From Camellia lanceoleosa (taxonomy: Eukaryota > Streptophyta > Magnoliopsida > Ericales > Theaceae), in the NCBI GenBank assembly GCA_025200525.1, contig CM045767.1:117550021-117614020 (forward strand): a DNA stretch of 64,000 bases, in the 5' to 3' direction. A program made the translations under genes and the position numbers. The notes under the pieces are model-generated. The model searched no databases and was not told where the DNA came from. It was given only the letters and a program-made list of their open reading frames with translations. Positions 1 to 10,999 of the stretch are shown piece after piece; the first letter of the stretch is position 1, and the number at the start of each line of letters is the position of its first letter.

Positions 1-902
1 TTTAAAAAAGTAAACAGTTAGTATGATTTTAATAATTTTTTAGGGTTATTATTTGTCTTGATCATGTGATTATATTTGTTCGATTAATTTCATTTTTATA
101 AGGATAATATACTCAACAAATCTTATAATATGAACGATTTAAATTATTAAAATATAATTAGAATAAACCATATGAGGTGTGACAACATGGGTGCCGTCAT
201 AGCACCCACTCCCAATCTGCTCATTTTTAAAATAATAAGATTCAAATATTAATGTGTAGTCGGATAAAAAAAAAAGATATTAATGTGTAGTGTCAGTTTA
301 AATAAATAAAACTACCGTGTATTAAGAAAAATAAAAAAACATGCAAGGTAAGATATGTAGAAGATCATATTGCATTAAATTAAAAATAATAAAAATAAAA
401 TAATAGTACCTTCTTCAATAAAAAAACAAAAAATATTAATATGTCCGTATGGACAAAAAAAAATTAACTATTAAAAATCATTATAATTTCTCTCATACCC
501 TTATATTTCCCATTCAAGTAGAAGAATTAACAGTTATTTATTACTTTCTTAACATGTATCATTAAAATATATGTTAACAAGATCCCTTAAGGAAAAATGA
601 TATAGGTCCTAAATTGTACCAATATGTGACATTTGATCATTCATTTAGTAGAAAATTTAGTATTCCTAATATTATCCTCCTTTAAAAATTAAACAAGAGT
701 CCTTGTTCGTTTAAAAAGTGGGTTAACTTTTTACATTTTTTAACTATTTTAACCTGAGACAAAAATTTATATGTTGGACATTGGGGTCCCTTTTATTTTC
801 TCAACAAATTCCTATAAAATGTCCATGAGTTAAAAGTGTCGGCATTATATAATTACGAGAATCAAAATATATATTTTTGAAGTTAAAAGGTACTAATTAG
901 TG
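1..902. other. AT-rich intergenic DNA, no gene seen
   Basis: Very AT-rich sequence with many homopolymer A and T runs and stops in every frame. I see no reading frame, RNA gene or element end that I can support here. Confidence 0.6.
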
Positions 903-1495
903 TGTTGGGTTCTGTTTTTAAAAAATTATTATTTTCTTATTTTTCTTATTTTTTTTTTGTTTTTAATGAATATTTTTGAAATTTTAAATAATTTTTTTAT
1001 TTTTTTAGATGCACCTTACTTAGATTTATCTAAATAATAAAATATTTATAAAAATTAATAAATACACAAAAATGTGAAAAATTTACTAATTTTTTTGCAT
1101 TTTTGTATTTTTTTTTTATATTTTTGGTGTTTAGTGAAGTTTAAAAAAAAAATTCACAAATATTATATTTTGACTAATGCTATATGTACCAATTAGTACA
1201 CTAACTAGTGTACCAATTTAAGATGTAGCATAATTTAAGATGTTTTTGATATTCGTAATTTGTATAATGAGTAAGATCAATAATAATGTTATAACTAGAG
1301 TTGGTACACTAGTTAATACACAAATTGGTATATGTAACATCGCTTTTATACTTTTTAAATGTGTTTATATTAGGTGTATCTAAAAATTTTAAAAATTATT
1401 TAAAATATTTAAAAAATTCATTAAAAAAAAAATACAAAAATTAATAAATAAATAATTTTTTTTTTCTAAAAATCAAAACTAAACAAGTTGATTAT
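903..1495. repeat. Candidate long inverted-repeat element (MITE-like)
   Basis: An AT-rich block at about 903-1030 is roughly the reverse complement of about 1370-1495. A cleaner inner pair lies at 1179-1222 and 1300-1343, both built on an ACTAGTGTACCAA core read toward the centre. The nested inverted repeats suggest a non-autonomous DNA element or a remnant. Outer boundaries and target-site duplication are not clear because the arms are low complexity. Confidence 0.45.
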
Positions 1496-1779
1496 AATTG
1501 TTTTCCTCGTGTTAATAAAAAAACATTGGATTCTTTGATTTTCCATTTATTATGGAGAGAGAAAATCACGAATGAAAAACTTTCATTAAAGTCATCACAT
1601 GACTTAAAAACAAACGACATCAAAGCGCACGTTGTAATTGATTCTCGTTACGATCACTCAATCGTCTACTCGAGATTAAAATTAATTTAACATACTCAAC
1701 AATCCAACAAGTGGTACTTTACAATCAACAATCAACAATCGACAATCTAGTTGTAGGAGTTCTTACAAAATTTTATACC

Positions 1780-2162
1780 AATTTTAAGGAATTTGGATCC
1801 TTTCCTTAAGCTTGGTCCTTGAGCTCGGTCCTTGAGTTGAGGCGATTTTGATATCTGAGCAGATTCGTATTTTAATATTTACTCAGTATAACATACCTGT
1901 AAAAAATCAAGTTGATCGGATATCAGAAAGTATGTGTTCGAAAAACTGTTTATTAAAAAATAGTTTGTAGTCCCAGTTTTTCGAACACATACTTTCTGAT
2001 ATCCGATCAACTTGATTTTTTACAGGTATGTTATACTGAGTAAATATTAAAATATGAACGGTTCAGATTATCAAAATCGGACCTCAAAGTGGACCCGAAA
2101 GCCCTCAAGAACCGAGCTCAAGGACCAAGCTCAAGGAGAGGATCCAGATTCAATTTTAAGAA
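1780..2162. mobile_element. Foldback MITE with 80-base perfect inverted arms
   Basis: Positions 1868-1947 and 1975-2054 are exact reverse complements (80 bases each) around a 27-base loop. The pairing continues imperfectly outward to about 1780 and 2162, where both arms share a GCTTGGTCCTTGAGCTCGG block. This is a non-autonomous foldback element with no coding capacity. A diverged relative of the same family (AAAAATCA and TTGAT blocks in the arms) lies at about 24957-25283. A transcript through it would fold into a long hairpin. Confidence 0.85.
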
Positions 2163-2905
2163 GTGCAGGGAGAACTTTTATTTTTATATTAATATTTACA
2201 CTCCATTATAATTTAAAGTGCAATAGCAACAGTTAAAAAAATATATTTTTGATATTTAATAAATTTTTTATATAAAAATTCATGTCAAATTTAAAACTTA
2301 AAATAATTTTTTTTACTGAAGTCGATTTTTTTTCTAATTTTTTTCTATGTTTTTTCATTATTGGGATCTTCTAGTTTAATATAATTTAAAAACGCCTTTA
2401 TTATTTTTTTTAAAGCAACTAAAAAATAATAATCAACAAAAGAAATGTTGACAAAAATAAGGGAGGAATTATCCTCAATGGGAAAAAAGGGTTCTTACAG
2501 ATCAATCAGAAGAAACCCAAATTTGCAATAGCAGTAGAGAGTAAAAAATTAATGACATACTGATACTCATAGTATTTTTTACATTTTTGTCCTTAGTTGT
2601 CTATTTTTTTCTTTGCAAGCACCACTCTTCATCAACTTAACCCCGTTGCTGGTGATCTCTTATTTACCCAACCTCGCCATAGCCAACCTATCTTTTCTCT
2701 TCGTTACCCTTCCCAACCCTTCTCCATGTCCCTTTGTTCCCTTATAGTCCTTTATCGCTACTGCTACACCCAACCTTTTCTTCATCGCACCATCGTCAGA
2801 CCTCAACCCTACTGCCACATCTAAATTGTAAAATTTCCAAATTTGCAAAACCCCTAAAAGTCCACTACTATGATCTCCATCACCGCAGTTTGGTGCAAGT
2901 CATGC
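2163..2905. other. Intergenic DNA, no gene seen
   Basis: AT-rich sequence. Short open frames on both strands around 2597-2960 overlap each other, have no recognisable motif and are judged to be chance. Confidence 0.5.
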
Positions 2906-3560
2906 GTGTGGGTTGCATCCTATATAAAAGATTGATTTTAGGGTTGCATCCTATATAAAAGATTGATTTTATCATAAATAAAAAGTAAGACGGGGGTTGG
3001 TGAGATAAGGGTTGATGGTGGGAAATGGGTGATTGACAACTATAGATGATGTAAAGGTGGTGGTTGGCATTGAGAAGTGGAGAAGACGATGATAATGAAA
3101 AAGAAAGGAAGATACGAGAGATAGTAAAAGTAGAATGTAATGCACAAGTATGTGCATGTGTGGTTGCAAGTCTTTTGTTTGTATAGTGTAAATCTTGTGT
3201 GTGTTGGGTACAAGTTCTGTATATGCAGATTAGTTTTATTGAAAATGAAAATAAGAGGCAATGGAGATAGTAGAGTTGGGGCTAATGAAGGTGAGGCGAA
3301 GGTCGACGGTGGTTGTTGATGGTTAAGGAGGGGTGGTAGATGACTATAGAGGGCATAGGCATGGTATTCATCATTAGGAAGTGGAGTAAACGGCGCAAAT
3401 GAAAGAGAAATAAATAAATGAAAGACAAAGAGTAAAGGAGGGTTGGGGTGCAAGCCTGTGTGTTGGGTGCAAATATTGTGTAGGTAAGCCGATTTTATCA
3501 TAAATGAAAAAGAGAAGGCGATGATGAGATCAGGAAGAGTTGGGTGGGGGCTAAAAATGG
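2906..3560. repeat. Degenerate tandem repeats, period roughly 260 bases
   Basis: The block TGTTGGGT(A/G)CAA, then GATT(A/G/T)GATTTTAT and AAATGAAAA, then a G-rich GGCGATGG/GGTTGGTG segment recurs at about 2960, 3230 and 3490. A short exact duplication of the segment GGTTGCATCCTATATAAAAG lies at 2911-2970. Copies are diverged. The 189-aa open frame on the minus strand (3040-3609) is a by-product of this repeat and has no recognisable domain. Confidence 0.5.
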
Positions 3561-4199
3561 TTATAGAAAAATTGAGAGCGGGGGCAATTTGGTTATTACA
3601 CTCGTTCATTCCATATTTTTGTAATTAACAAAAAAAAAAAAAAAAAAAAAACAAGAAAAAAGTTGCTAACGGACAATTATTTACTTCAAATTCTTTTGTT
3701 TTATGATTCCTCCTAAAAAATAGTTGGGAAACTCACTCTTAATAATTGTATTTAAAACAAATTGGTTTTGAATTTTACTGAATTTTCTTAATACATATAT
3801 ATATATATATATTATTTTTTTTAGATTCACTTATTCTAATTTTAGATTCACTTATTCTAAATAAACATAGAAAGTATAAAATTTGTATTTAAAAAAATAA
3901 CTAAATACAAAAAACGAGTACAATTTTGTATTTATTGAATTTTTATAAATTTTTTTTACAAATGTTTTATTTTCTAAGTACGTCTAAATTAAAATGCATT
4001 TAACTAAAGTATTAAAAAAAGTAATAAAAATATGCAACTTAAAAACTATTGTTAAAAATTCAAAGAGATAAAATTTTAAGTTTAGTTTTGAGGTGCCTGT
4101 GAATTAATCGATCAAATCAAACCCCATTCAACAAAACCAACGGACGAGATCGGATTAAACCAAGCATACGTGTACGCAAAGATCTGGGTCCACGATTGC
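3561..4199. other. Upstream region of the TDBD gene
   Basis: Contains a poly-A run near 3630 and an (AT)n tract at about 3796-3820. The last 120 bases before the putative first exon become less AT-rich (CAACGGACGAGATCGG, TACGTGTACGC), as is common near a plant promoter. No convincing TATA box was found, so the transcription start is unknown. Confidence 0.35.
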
Positions 4200-4356
4200 T
4201 ATCGTGAAGGACATCATCTCTTATACACAATCGAAATCGAACCTCACTTCCTTCATCATCATCATCTCCTAGATCTCGCCGCTCTCCTCAGCCGTACGAT
4301 CGCCGGAACTTCCTTCAAATCGCACGGTCCCTGAACTTCCAGTATCTCCATCACTG
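4200..4356 (+). other. Probable 5' UTR exon 1 of the TDBD gene
   Basis: CT-rich, relatively GC-rich leader-like sequence ending at a plausible splice donor (CACTG then GTATCT at 4357). The next pyrimidine-rich acceptor (TTCTCTGCAG, ending 5300) begins exon 2. No long open frame. The 5' boundary is only an estimate. Confidence 0.45.
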
Positions 4357-4419
4357 GTATCTCTATCTATACACATATACGTACATATCCATATACGTAT
4401 ATTCTTAATCGTTTTGATG

Positions 4420-5075
4420 AATTAGGGTTTTGGTTCTCTCTCTCTCTCTCTCTGGTGTTTGTTGAAGTAAGATTATGGTTTTGTACTAGCAAGGTGTTTG
4501 GTTTCCGAGAAAACGAGGAAAATTTAAGCAAGTAGAGCTTTTGAGCATATGAGGAACTCAAGTTCAGTTTAGTAAGGCTTAGTTAGTGTATTGGGGTTTT
4601 CCGCCAAATTGGCGTTTGGTTACTGGGAAACCGAGGAAAATTTGAGCAAGTACAGCTTTTTGAGTGTTTCTGTCTTTATGTTATTTTAATTTTCAGCAAA
4701 TGGAGAACTCAGTTCAGTTTAGTTCAGCTCAATTTGTTTGCTAGTGTTGAATTCAGTTAAATTAGGGTTCTGGTTTTTTGCTCTCTCTGGTGATGGTTGA
4801 ACTAAGATTATGAAGAACTTAGTTTAGCTTAGTTTGCTAGTGTTTCCCTTTTGATAAGTTAGGGTTCTGGTTTTTTGCTCTCTCTGTGTCTGTGGTGTTG
4901 ATTGAAATAAGATTATGGTCCTCCACCAATGCACCGTTTGGTTGCTGAGAAAACGAGGAAAATACTAGCAAGTAGAGCTGAGTGTTTTCTGTCTTATGTT
5001 GTTTTAATTTTCAGCAAATGAATACTCAGTACAGTTTAGTTCAGCTCAGTTCTTGGGCTAGTGTTGAATTCAGTG
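4420..5075 (+). repeat. Degenerate tandem repeats inside the first intron
   Basis: The segment TTAGGGTTYTGGTT, a CT-rich run, GGTG(T/A)T, then AAGATTATG recurs at about 4423, 4762 and 4858. A companion segment with GAGGAAAAT, GCAAGTAGAGCT and TTTTCAGCAAATG is seen at about 4510, 4630-4700 and 4950-5020. A (CT)n tract lies at 4434-4454. Imperfect copies suggest local duplication within the leader intron. Confidence 0.5.
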
Positions 5076-5336
5076 TAGTGAGTATTTTTTGGTTTGTAAT
5101 TGTTTTTAATCCCTGAATGATCAAAAGTATATGATATACAAATTGCGGCTTATTTTACTCCTGGACATTTTCCTCAGAAACCAAAGTAAAAGAAATAAAG
5201 ATTTAAGTAATCAAAGTTTTCTTTAAACTGAAGAAGTGGTGATTTTATTATAATCTGCGTTTGATATGTATTGCCTCTTCTTCTTCTTTCTTCTCTGCAG
5301 AAGGAGCTTGTGGAAAGAATCTGGGGCTGTTCCGTG

Positions 5337-5408
5337 ATGGCTCTTATAAGCGAAATAAGCTGCTGCGACTTTGTAAATTACTTATCAGAGTGGATTTACC
5401 ATTGCTAG
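5337..5408 (+). CDS. Upstream ORF (23 codons) in the leader of the TDBD gene
   Basis: ATG at 5337 opens a 23-residue frame that ends at TAG 5406-5408, inside the second leader exon and upstream of the main start at 5496. A second ATG at 5423 opens another frame that, after splicing, overlaps the start of the main protein out of frame. Such upstream frames commonly reduce initiation at the main ATG in plant mRNAs. Whether either is translated cannot be seen from sequence. Confidence 0.35.
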   Translation: MALISEISCCDFVNYLSEWIYHC

Positions 5409-5495
5409 AAATACACTGGTAAATGTGTGTGAGGACTGTGAATTTCTTAATTTATTACTTGGAAGGGAGAGGTAGTGGAAGGAAGAAAATCAGAC

Positions 5496-8400
5496 ATGGT
5501 ACGTGTTGAATTATTTTTTGGAATTTTGGGTTTCACAAAGCTTAGCGCCGGTCTTTTGAGTCGTTGCATATACTGAGTTCTAATACATTTTTACTTATTA
5601 TTACTTATTTATATATTTATTTTTGCATCTGGGTGTTTATTGTAATACAAAGTTTCCTCATTAATTACCAAAATTAAAGTCACATCTGGGTGTGACTTGC
5701 ATAACTTGACTAACACCTAGAACCAGTGGAATAAATTTAACGTCAAGCACATGGATGAAAGTTTTCTGCATTTGTTAAAAGTAGTTTAGTTATCAAGTTA
5801 ACATTATTGCTTTAAGTTATTGTCATTGAACTATGATGCGACTTCTTGCTAATGTAGATAATAGAAATTAAGCAGATCATAAAAAATCATGTGTCTTGTA
5901 GAAGTAGTTTCATTCACATTTTATCTTACTATTTTTTGTTTGAAAAAGTTCATATGCATTTATTACTAGTAAATTGTATAAATTTTTTGATAAGTAGTAC
6001 TAAATTTTAGAATTTTGCTTAACATATTGGCCTTGAACTCTTAAGTGGAAAGTTGCTAAAGTTAGTTACAGTCTTGGGTTGGAAGTTCTGGAAAGTAAGT
6101 GTGCAGATTTGTTGCTGTTTAAGAATGCATAGAAATGTTGGATACTTTGAATTCACTAACAGTTTACTTTTTCTAGTTCTAGCCGTTTTAGGCTTGTCAA
6201 GCTTTGGTTGTTAGCAGTAATTGTTGCAATTTTTGAAATTTAAAAGTTTTATTTCGAAATTTCTTTTATCCACTCCACTGTGATTCAATGGATTTGCTAT
6301 CTTGTTTAACCAATTTTCTTCTTACCAATGCACGGGGGAGGAATTTGCTGTCATGTTTTATGTAGTCATTTTCAAAATTTAGCAGATTTGGCCACTTTTA
6401 ATTGCTTAAAATGCAGAAAGTTGATATCTAATACAGACAAGTAGGGTTTTGGATGCTAAAATCTTCTGTTTCCAAACAAGTATGGTTCTACCACAAAATT
6501 AGCTTTAGAACTCTTAATGAAAACTTGTAAGCTGAGAGCAGCAAAGAAGTTTGACTGTTGGATGTTTCAAAGTTCTTGGTAGAATTATGTTGTTCTCTAT
6601 GATATTTGGAGGTTGTGGAAGTGTCCCGTTGCTGTTTGAGAACCCAAAGAATGCTTGAGTTTGAATTCTTGCTAATGGCAACCCTTTGTAGCTAATTTAA
6701 GCGTATTCTAAGTTCTTTGTCTTCTGTGGTTTTACATTTGCTGTGAATATTTTGCATTTTTTGCTGAGGATGAGGTTAAAAAGTTTGTTTGATTTGCATT
6801 CAGTTTACATATTATTAGGGTGGTGAAGTTTAATGTCTATTCTCAATTGTATGGTCTAATGCAAATATATAAGTGTTTTTTTCCTGTAAATAAGAAAAAA
6901 TTAGGTTGTTTTTCAAAATAATCAAACAAGAAGGGGACGAAAATGGGAAAAGGCTACATTAGAACTTGCAGTCACCCATCAATGTGTGATTCTAAAGGTA
7001 GCAATTTTAAAATTTCTTCAGCAAGCATCTCTGGAGGTAAGACTGAATTAGCTGCATGGCCTGGGCAAGGAATAAGAGGGATGCGTATTATCTTCATGGC
7101 TGCTTGTGACTGCTCGGAATTTATATAGGCCTTAAAAATTCTATTTTTTTAATCTTATTTTTATCATTATTTAATTCTGCAAAAAACAGGTGTAAGTGAG
7201 CACATCTAATTTATTACTTGTGGGTAGTCTTTTCAGAACTTTTGGATGGCAAAGGGTCCAGGATGTTTAACTGATGGTGAGATGGCCTATGATAATTCCT
7301 CCAGAATTGAGCCAAAGCGTTCTCATCAGTGGTTTATGGATGGTACTGAGGCTGAGCTGTTCCCCAACAAGAAACAAGCAGTTGAAGTTCCAAGCCACAA
7401 TTCATTCCCTGGACTTCTAAATGCAAGCATTTCTCCTTGGGGAAATGCTTCCAACTATCACTCTGCCACAGGCCAATTTACTGAGCGCTTGTTTGACCCT
7501 GAAACTGCAAGGACCGTCAATTTTGATGACAGAAACATGTCGTCGGCTGGCACAGGGAATATCAATATGGGAATGAAGGTTATTCAGGATCAATTTGGGA
7601 GAGATTCGTCATTTGGTTTGTCTATATCTCATACACTGGAGGATCCTAGCTCAGGTCTTAACTATGGTGGGATCAGAAAAGTTAAAGTGAACCAGGTGAA
7701 GGACTCTGAGAATTTCATGTCAGTATCTATGGGACATGCCTATAACAGGGGGGATAACAGTACCATGTCAGCCTCTCATGCTTATGGCAAGGCAGATGAC
7801 AATACCATATCAATGGGCCTCTCATTTAATAGAGGTAATGACATTGTACCGATGGGCAACACATATAATAGGGTGGACAATAATTTTATATCCATGGGTC
7901 AACCATATAACAAAGGGGATGGCAACACCATGTCAATTGGTCACCCCTATAAGGGGAACAATAATGCCATGTCAATGGATCAGTCTTTCAACAAGGGTGT
8001 GGATAATATGACAACAATGGGTCAAACCTTCAACAAGGAGGATGGCATCAATTTTGATGACAGGAACATTCATTCAGTTGGCACAGGTAATATCAATATG
8101 GGAAGAAAGGTCATTCAAGATCCATTTGGGAGTGATTCCTCATTTGGTTTGTCTATATCTCATTCACTGGAGGATCCTAGATCAGGTCTGAACTTTGGTG
8201 GGATCAGGAAAGTTAAAGTCAGCCAGGTGAAGGACTCGGAGAATTTCGTGTCAGCATCTATGGGACATGCCTATAACAGGGGGAATAACAATACCATGTC
8301 AACACCTCATGCTTATGCGAAGGCAGATGACAATAACATATCAATGGGCCTTTCATTTAATAGAGGCAATGACAATATCATATCGACGAGCGACGCATAT

Positions 8401-10351
8401 AATAGAGTGGAAAACAATTTTATGCCTATGGGTCCACCGTATAACAAAGGGGATGACAGCACCATATCGATTGGTCACTCCTATAAGGGGACTAATAATG
8501 CCATATCCTTGGATCAGTCTTTCAGCAAGGGTGTGGACAATGTCACAACAATGGGTCAAACTTTCAACAAGGAGGATGGAATCAATTTTGATGACAGGAG
8601 CATTTCATCAGTTGGCACAGGCAATATAAATATGGGAAGAAAGGTCATTCAGGATCCATTTGGGAGTCATTCCTCATTTGGTTTGTCTATATCTCATACA
8701 CTGGAGAATCCTAGATCAGGTGTCAACTATGGTGGGATCAGAAAAGTTAAAGTCAGCCAGGTGAAGGACACTGAGAATTTTATGTCAGCATCTATGGGAC
8801 ATGCCTATAACAGAGGGGATAACAATACCATGTCAACTCCTCATGTGTATGGCAAGGCAAATGACAATACCATATCAATGGGCCTCTCATTTAATAGAAG
8901 CAATGATGACATAATATCAATGGGTGACACATATAATAGGGTGGACAACAATTTTATATCCATGGCTCAACCATATAACAAAGGGGATGACAGCACCATA
9001 TCGATTGGTCACCCCTATAAGGGGAATAATAATGCCATATCGATGGATCAGTCTTTCAGCAAGGGTGAGGACAATATCACAACAATGGGTCAAACCTTCA
9101 ACAAGGAGGATGGTAATAACTTATCAATGCGCAATACCTTCAAGGACATCAATAATAGCGTATCAATGGGTCAATCCTTCAGCAAGGGTGATGACTCTAT
9201 CCCATCCATGGCTCAAACCTTCAACAAAGATGATGGTAAAACTATTCTGATAGGTAAGTCATTCAACAAGTTGGATGACAGTGCCATATTAATGGGCCAC
9301 ATCTACAACAATGTTGAAAACAATACTGTATCAATGAGTCACTCTTTTGGTAAGGGAGAAAGTAATATCATATCCTTTGTAGGCTTTCAGGACAATGATG
9401 ATATAAATTCTTCTGGAAGGCTTATAAGCGGTTATGACTTGTTGATGGGTCAGTCTTCAGCTCAGAGACCAGAAGCATCAAGTGAGAAAGATTTGGGAGA
9501 ATCAAATGTTGATGCCGTTGTAAGTGCCACTAAGGTAACTTCCTCTGCAAGTGAAACTGTTTCTAAGAAGGAGGATCAAAAAGGGTCCAAAAAGGTTCCT
9601 TCGAACAATTTCCCTTCAAATGTAAAAAGTTTGCTTGCAACTGGTATGCTGGATGGATTACCTGTGAAGTATGTTGCCTTGTCGCAGGAGGTAAATTTTA
9701 GTGTACATGTGTTCATCTTTCCCATATGCTTATGATTTGGTGACTCATGGTTCTTCTGTGCATGTTAGAAGGAGCTTCACGGTATCATAAAAGATTCTGG
9801 TTTTCTATGTGGCTGTCAGTCATGTAATTTTTCCAAGGTCAGTTGGGTTTACTTGGGTATTAGGTTTGTTATACAAAGTGAATTTATAAACCCATCTTGT
9901 TAAGCTAATTTCCAATCAATTGGTGTGTTTAGGCAATTAATGCATATGAGTTTGAGCGTCATGCTGGGTGTAAAACAAAACACCCAAATAATCACATATA
10001 CTTCGAGAATGGGAAGACTGTTTATGGAATAGTTCAAGAGCTCAAGAACACGCCTCAGAATTTGTTGTTTGAAGTTATCCAGACAATTACTGGATCGCCC
10101 CTCAACCAGAAATATTTCCGTCTTTGGAAAGGTAATTCATCTTATTTGGTTTAGTTACCGATTACAGTTTAATCTAATTTTGTACTACTGTATTTCCTGT
10201 TTTCTCAAAATTATTGTGAATCGCAAATTGTGATAAACTGTACTTTTCTCTTCATATGCACTCCTTTTCCTCTTCTTCAGAATCATTCGCAGCTGCTACT
10301 TGTGAACTTCAGCGTATATATGGAAAGGATGAAGGGAAACAATTGTCATAA
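5496..10351 (+). CDS. TDBD (Tify-domain-binding) domain protein with triplicated central repeat
   Basis: Proposed coding exons: 5496-5498 (ATG only), 7228-9690, 9769-9837, 9933-10131 and 10281-10351, giving 934 aa. All junctions are GT-AG and stay in frame. The N-terminus begins MSFQNFWM, matching the start I recall for this plant family; a second acceptor 9 bases downstream (7236) would drop three residues, and a start at 7246 is also possible. Residues about 99-628 are three copies of a repeat unit, followed by shorter degenerate repeats rich in Asn, Ser and Met. Residues 796 to about 900 form the TDBD domain (LLATGMLDGLPVKY, the cysteine cluster CGCQSC, then FERHAGCKTKHPNNHIY). The family includes nuclear co-regulators with this domain (IDM1-like PHD/acetyltransferase proteins, NINJA-like proteins), but here no PHD finger or acetyltransferase follows; the protein stops about 40 residues after the domain. 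It looks intact and is probably a nuclear regulatory protein; its exact role is unknown. Confidence 0.85.
7519..9115 (+). repeat. Three tandem copies of a 531-534-base in-frame unit
   Basis: Units begin at 7519, 8050 and 8584, each opening with NFDDR(N/S) and containing NINMG(M/R)KVIQD, SSFGLSISH, GGIRKVKV and VKD(S/T)ENF. Each unit then has a run of 13-18-residue subrepeats around MGHAYNRGDNNTM. The periods of 531 and 534 bases are multiples of three, so the duplications lengthened the protein without a frameshift. The copies differ at scattered positions, so this is not a simple assembly duplicate. Confidence 0.9.
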
Positions 10352-10991
10352 AGTTGCTTCGCTCAAGTATAAAGGTAGGAAAATCTTTATTTTGCTTAAA
10401 TATGTACATGCCTTTTTGGGAATCCAAGTATTAAGAGGTCGTGTATCCTTATGTTTTAAAGACGAGGTTTTGTTGTAGAATTAGGAAATCAACATTACAC
10501 AGCACAGAAAGAACCATTTATCTAGTCACTCAATGCAAGTTTCCACTACGCCATCTTAAATTTTCTTAAAGGAGAAATGAAAATCAAGATGGCTGTTACT
10601 GCTATTGTTTAGGCAGTTTATGTCAATTCTTCGATACATATTTGGTCCGTCTGATTAGTCTTTGATATCCATTAGACTGACCACTCGCAATTTGCTTGAA
10701 GCCTTTCTTCTGCTTCTGTTTGGGTTTTCTACTTTTGTTTTAACCTTGTGAGGAGTATTTGAGCAGGGTTACCTTGAGCGGAGTAATTGATCAGGGGTAC
10801 CCATATTTTTTTATGAATGTGAGCTGGTTTTGCAGTGGAATTTAGATTGCGACAACCTGTTTGTTTTCTATAAAAGTGATGATCTGCTGTTGGTCCTACA
10901 CAAGGAAACATAACGGCAGTGAGAAATATGGCTACTGGTTTGCTGTGAACTCTGATTTGTAGTCCAGTTTGTTCTTTCCATGCTTAGTTTA
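10352..10991 (+). other. Probable 3' UTR and downstream flank of the TDBD gene
   Basis: Follows the stop at 10349-10351. A possible donor (AAAG then GTAGGA, about 10375) could start a spliced 3' UTR. I see no clear poly-A signal and no coding sequence before the transposable element at 11000. Confidence 0.35.
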
Positions 10992-10999
10992 TTTCATGG

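Noticed and set aside
3040..3609. 189-codon minus-strand open frame
   Set aside because: Lies in degenerate tandem repeats, composition is Pro/Leu/Phe/His-rich with no domain, and other frames are also open.
6943..7128. Small open frame upstream of the main TDBD exon
   Set aside because: Lies in the intron between the proposed start exon and the large exon; no splice signals join it in frame to the main protein.
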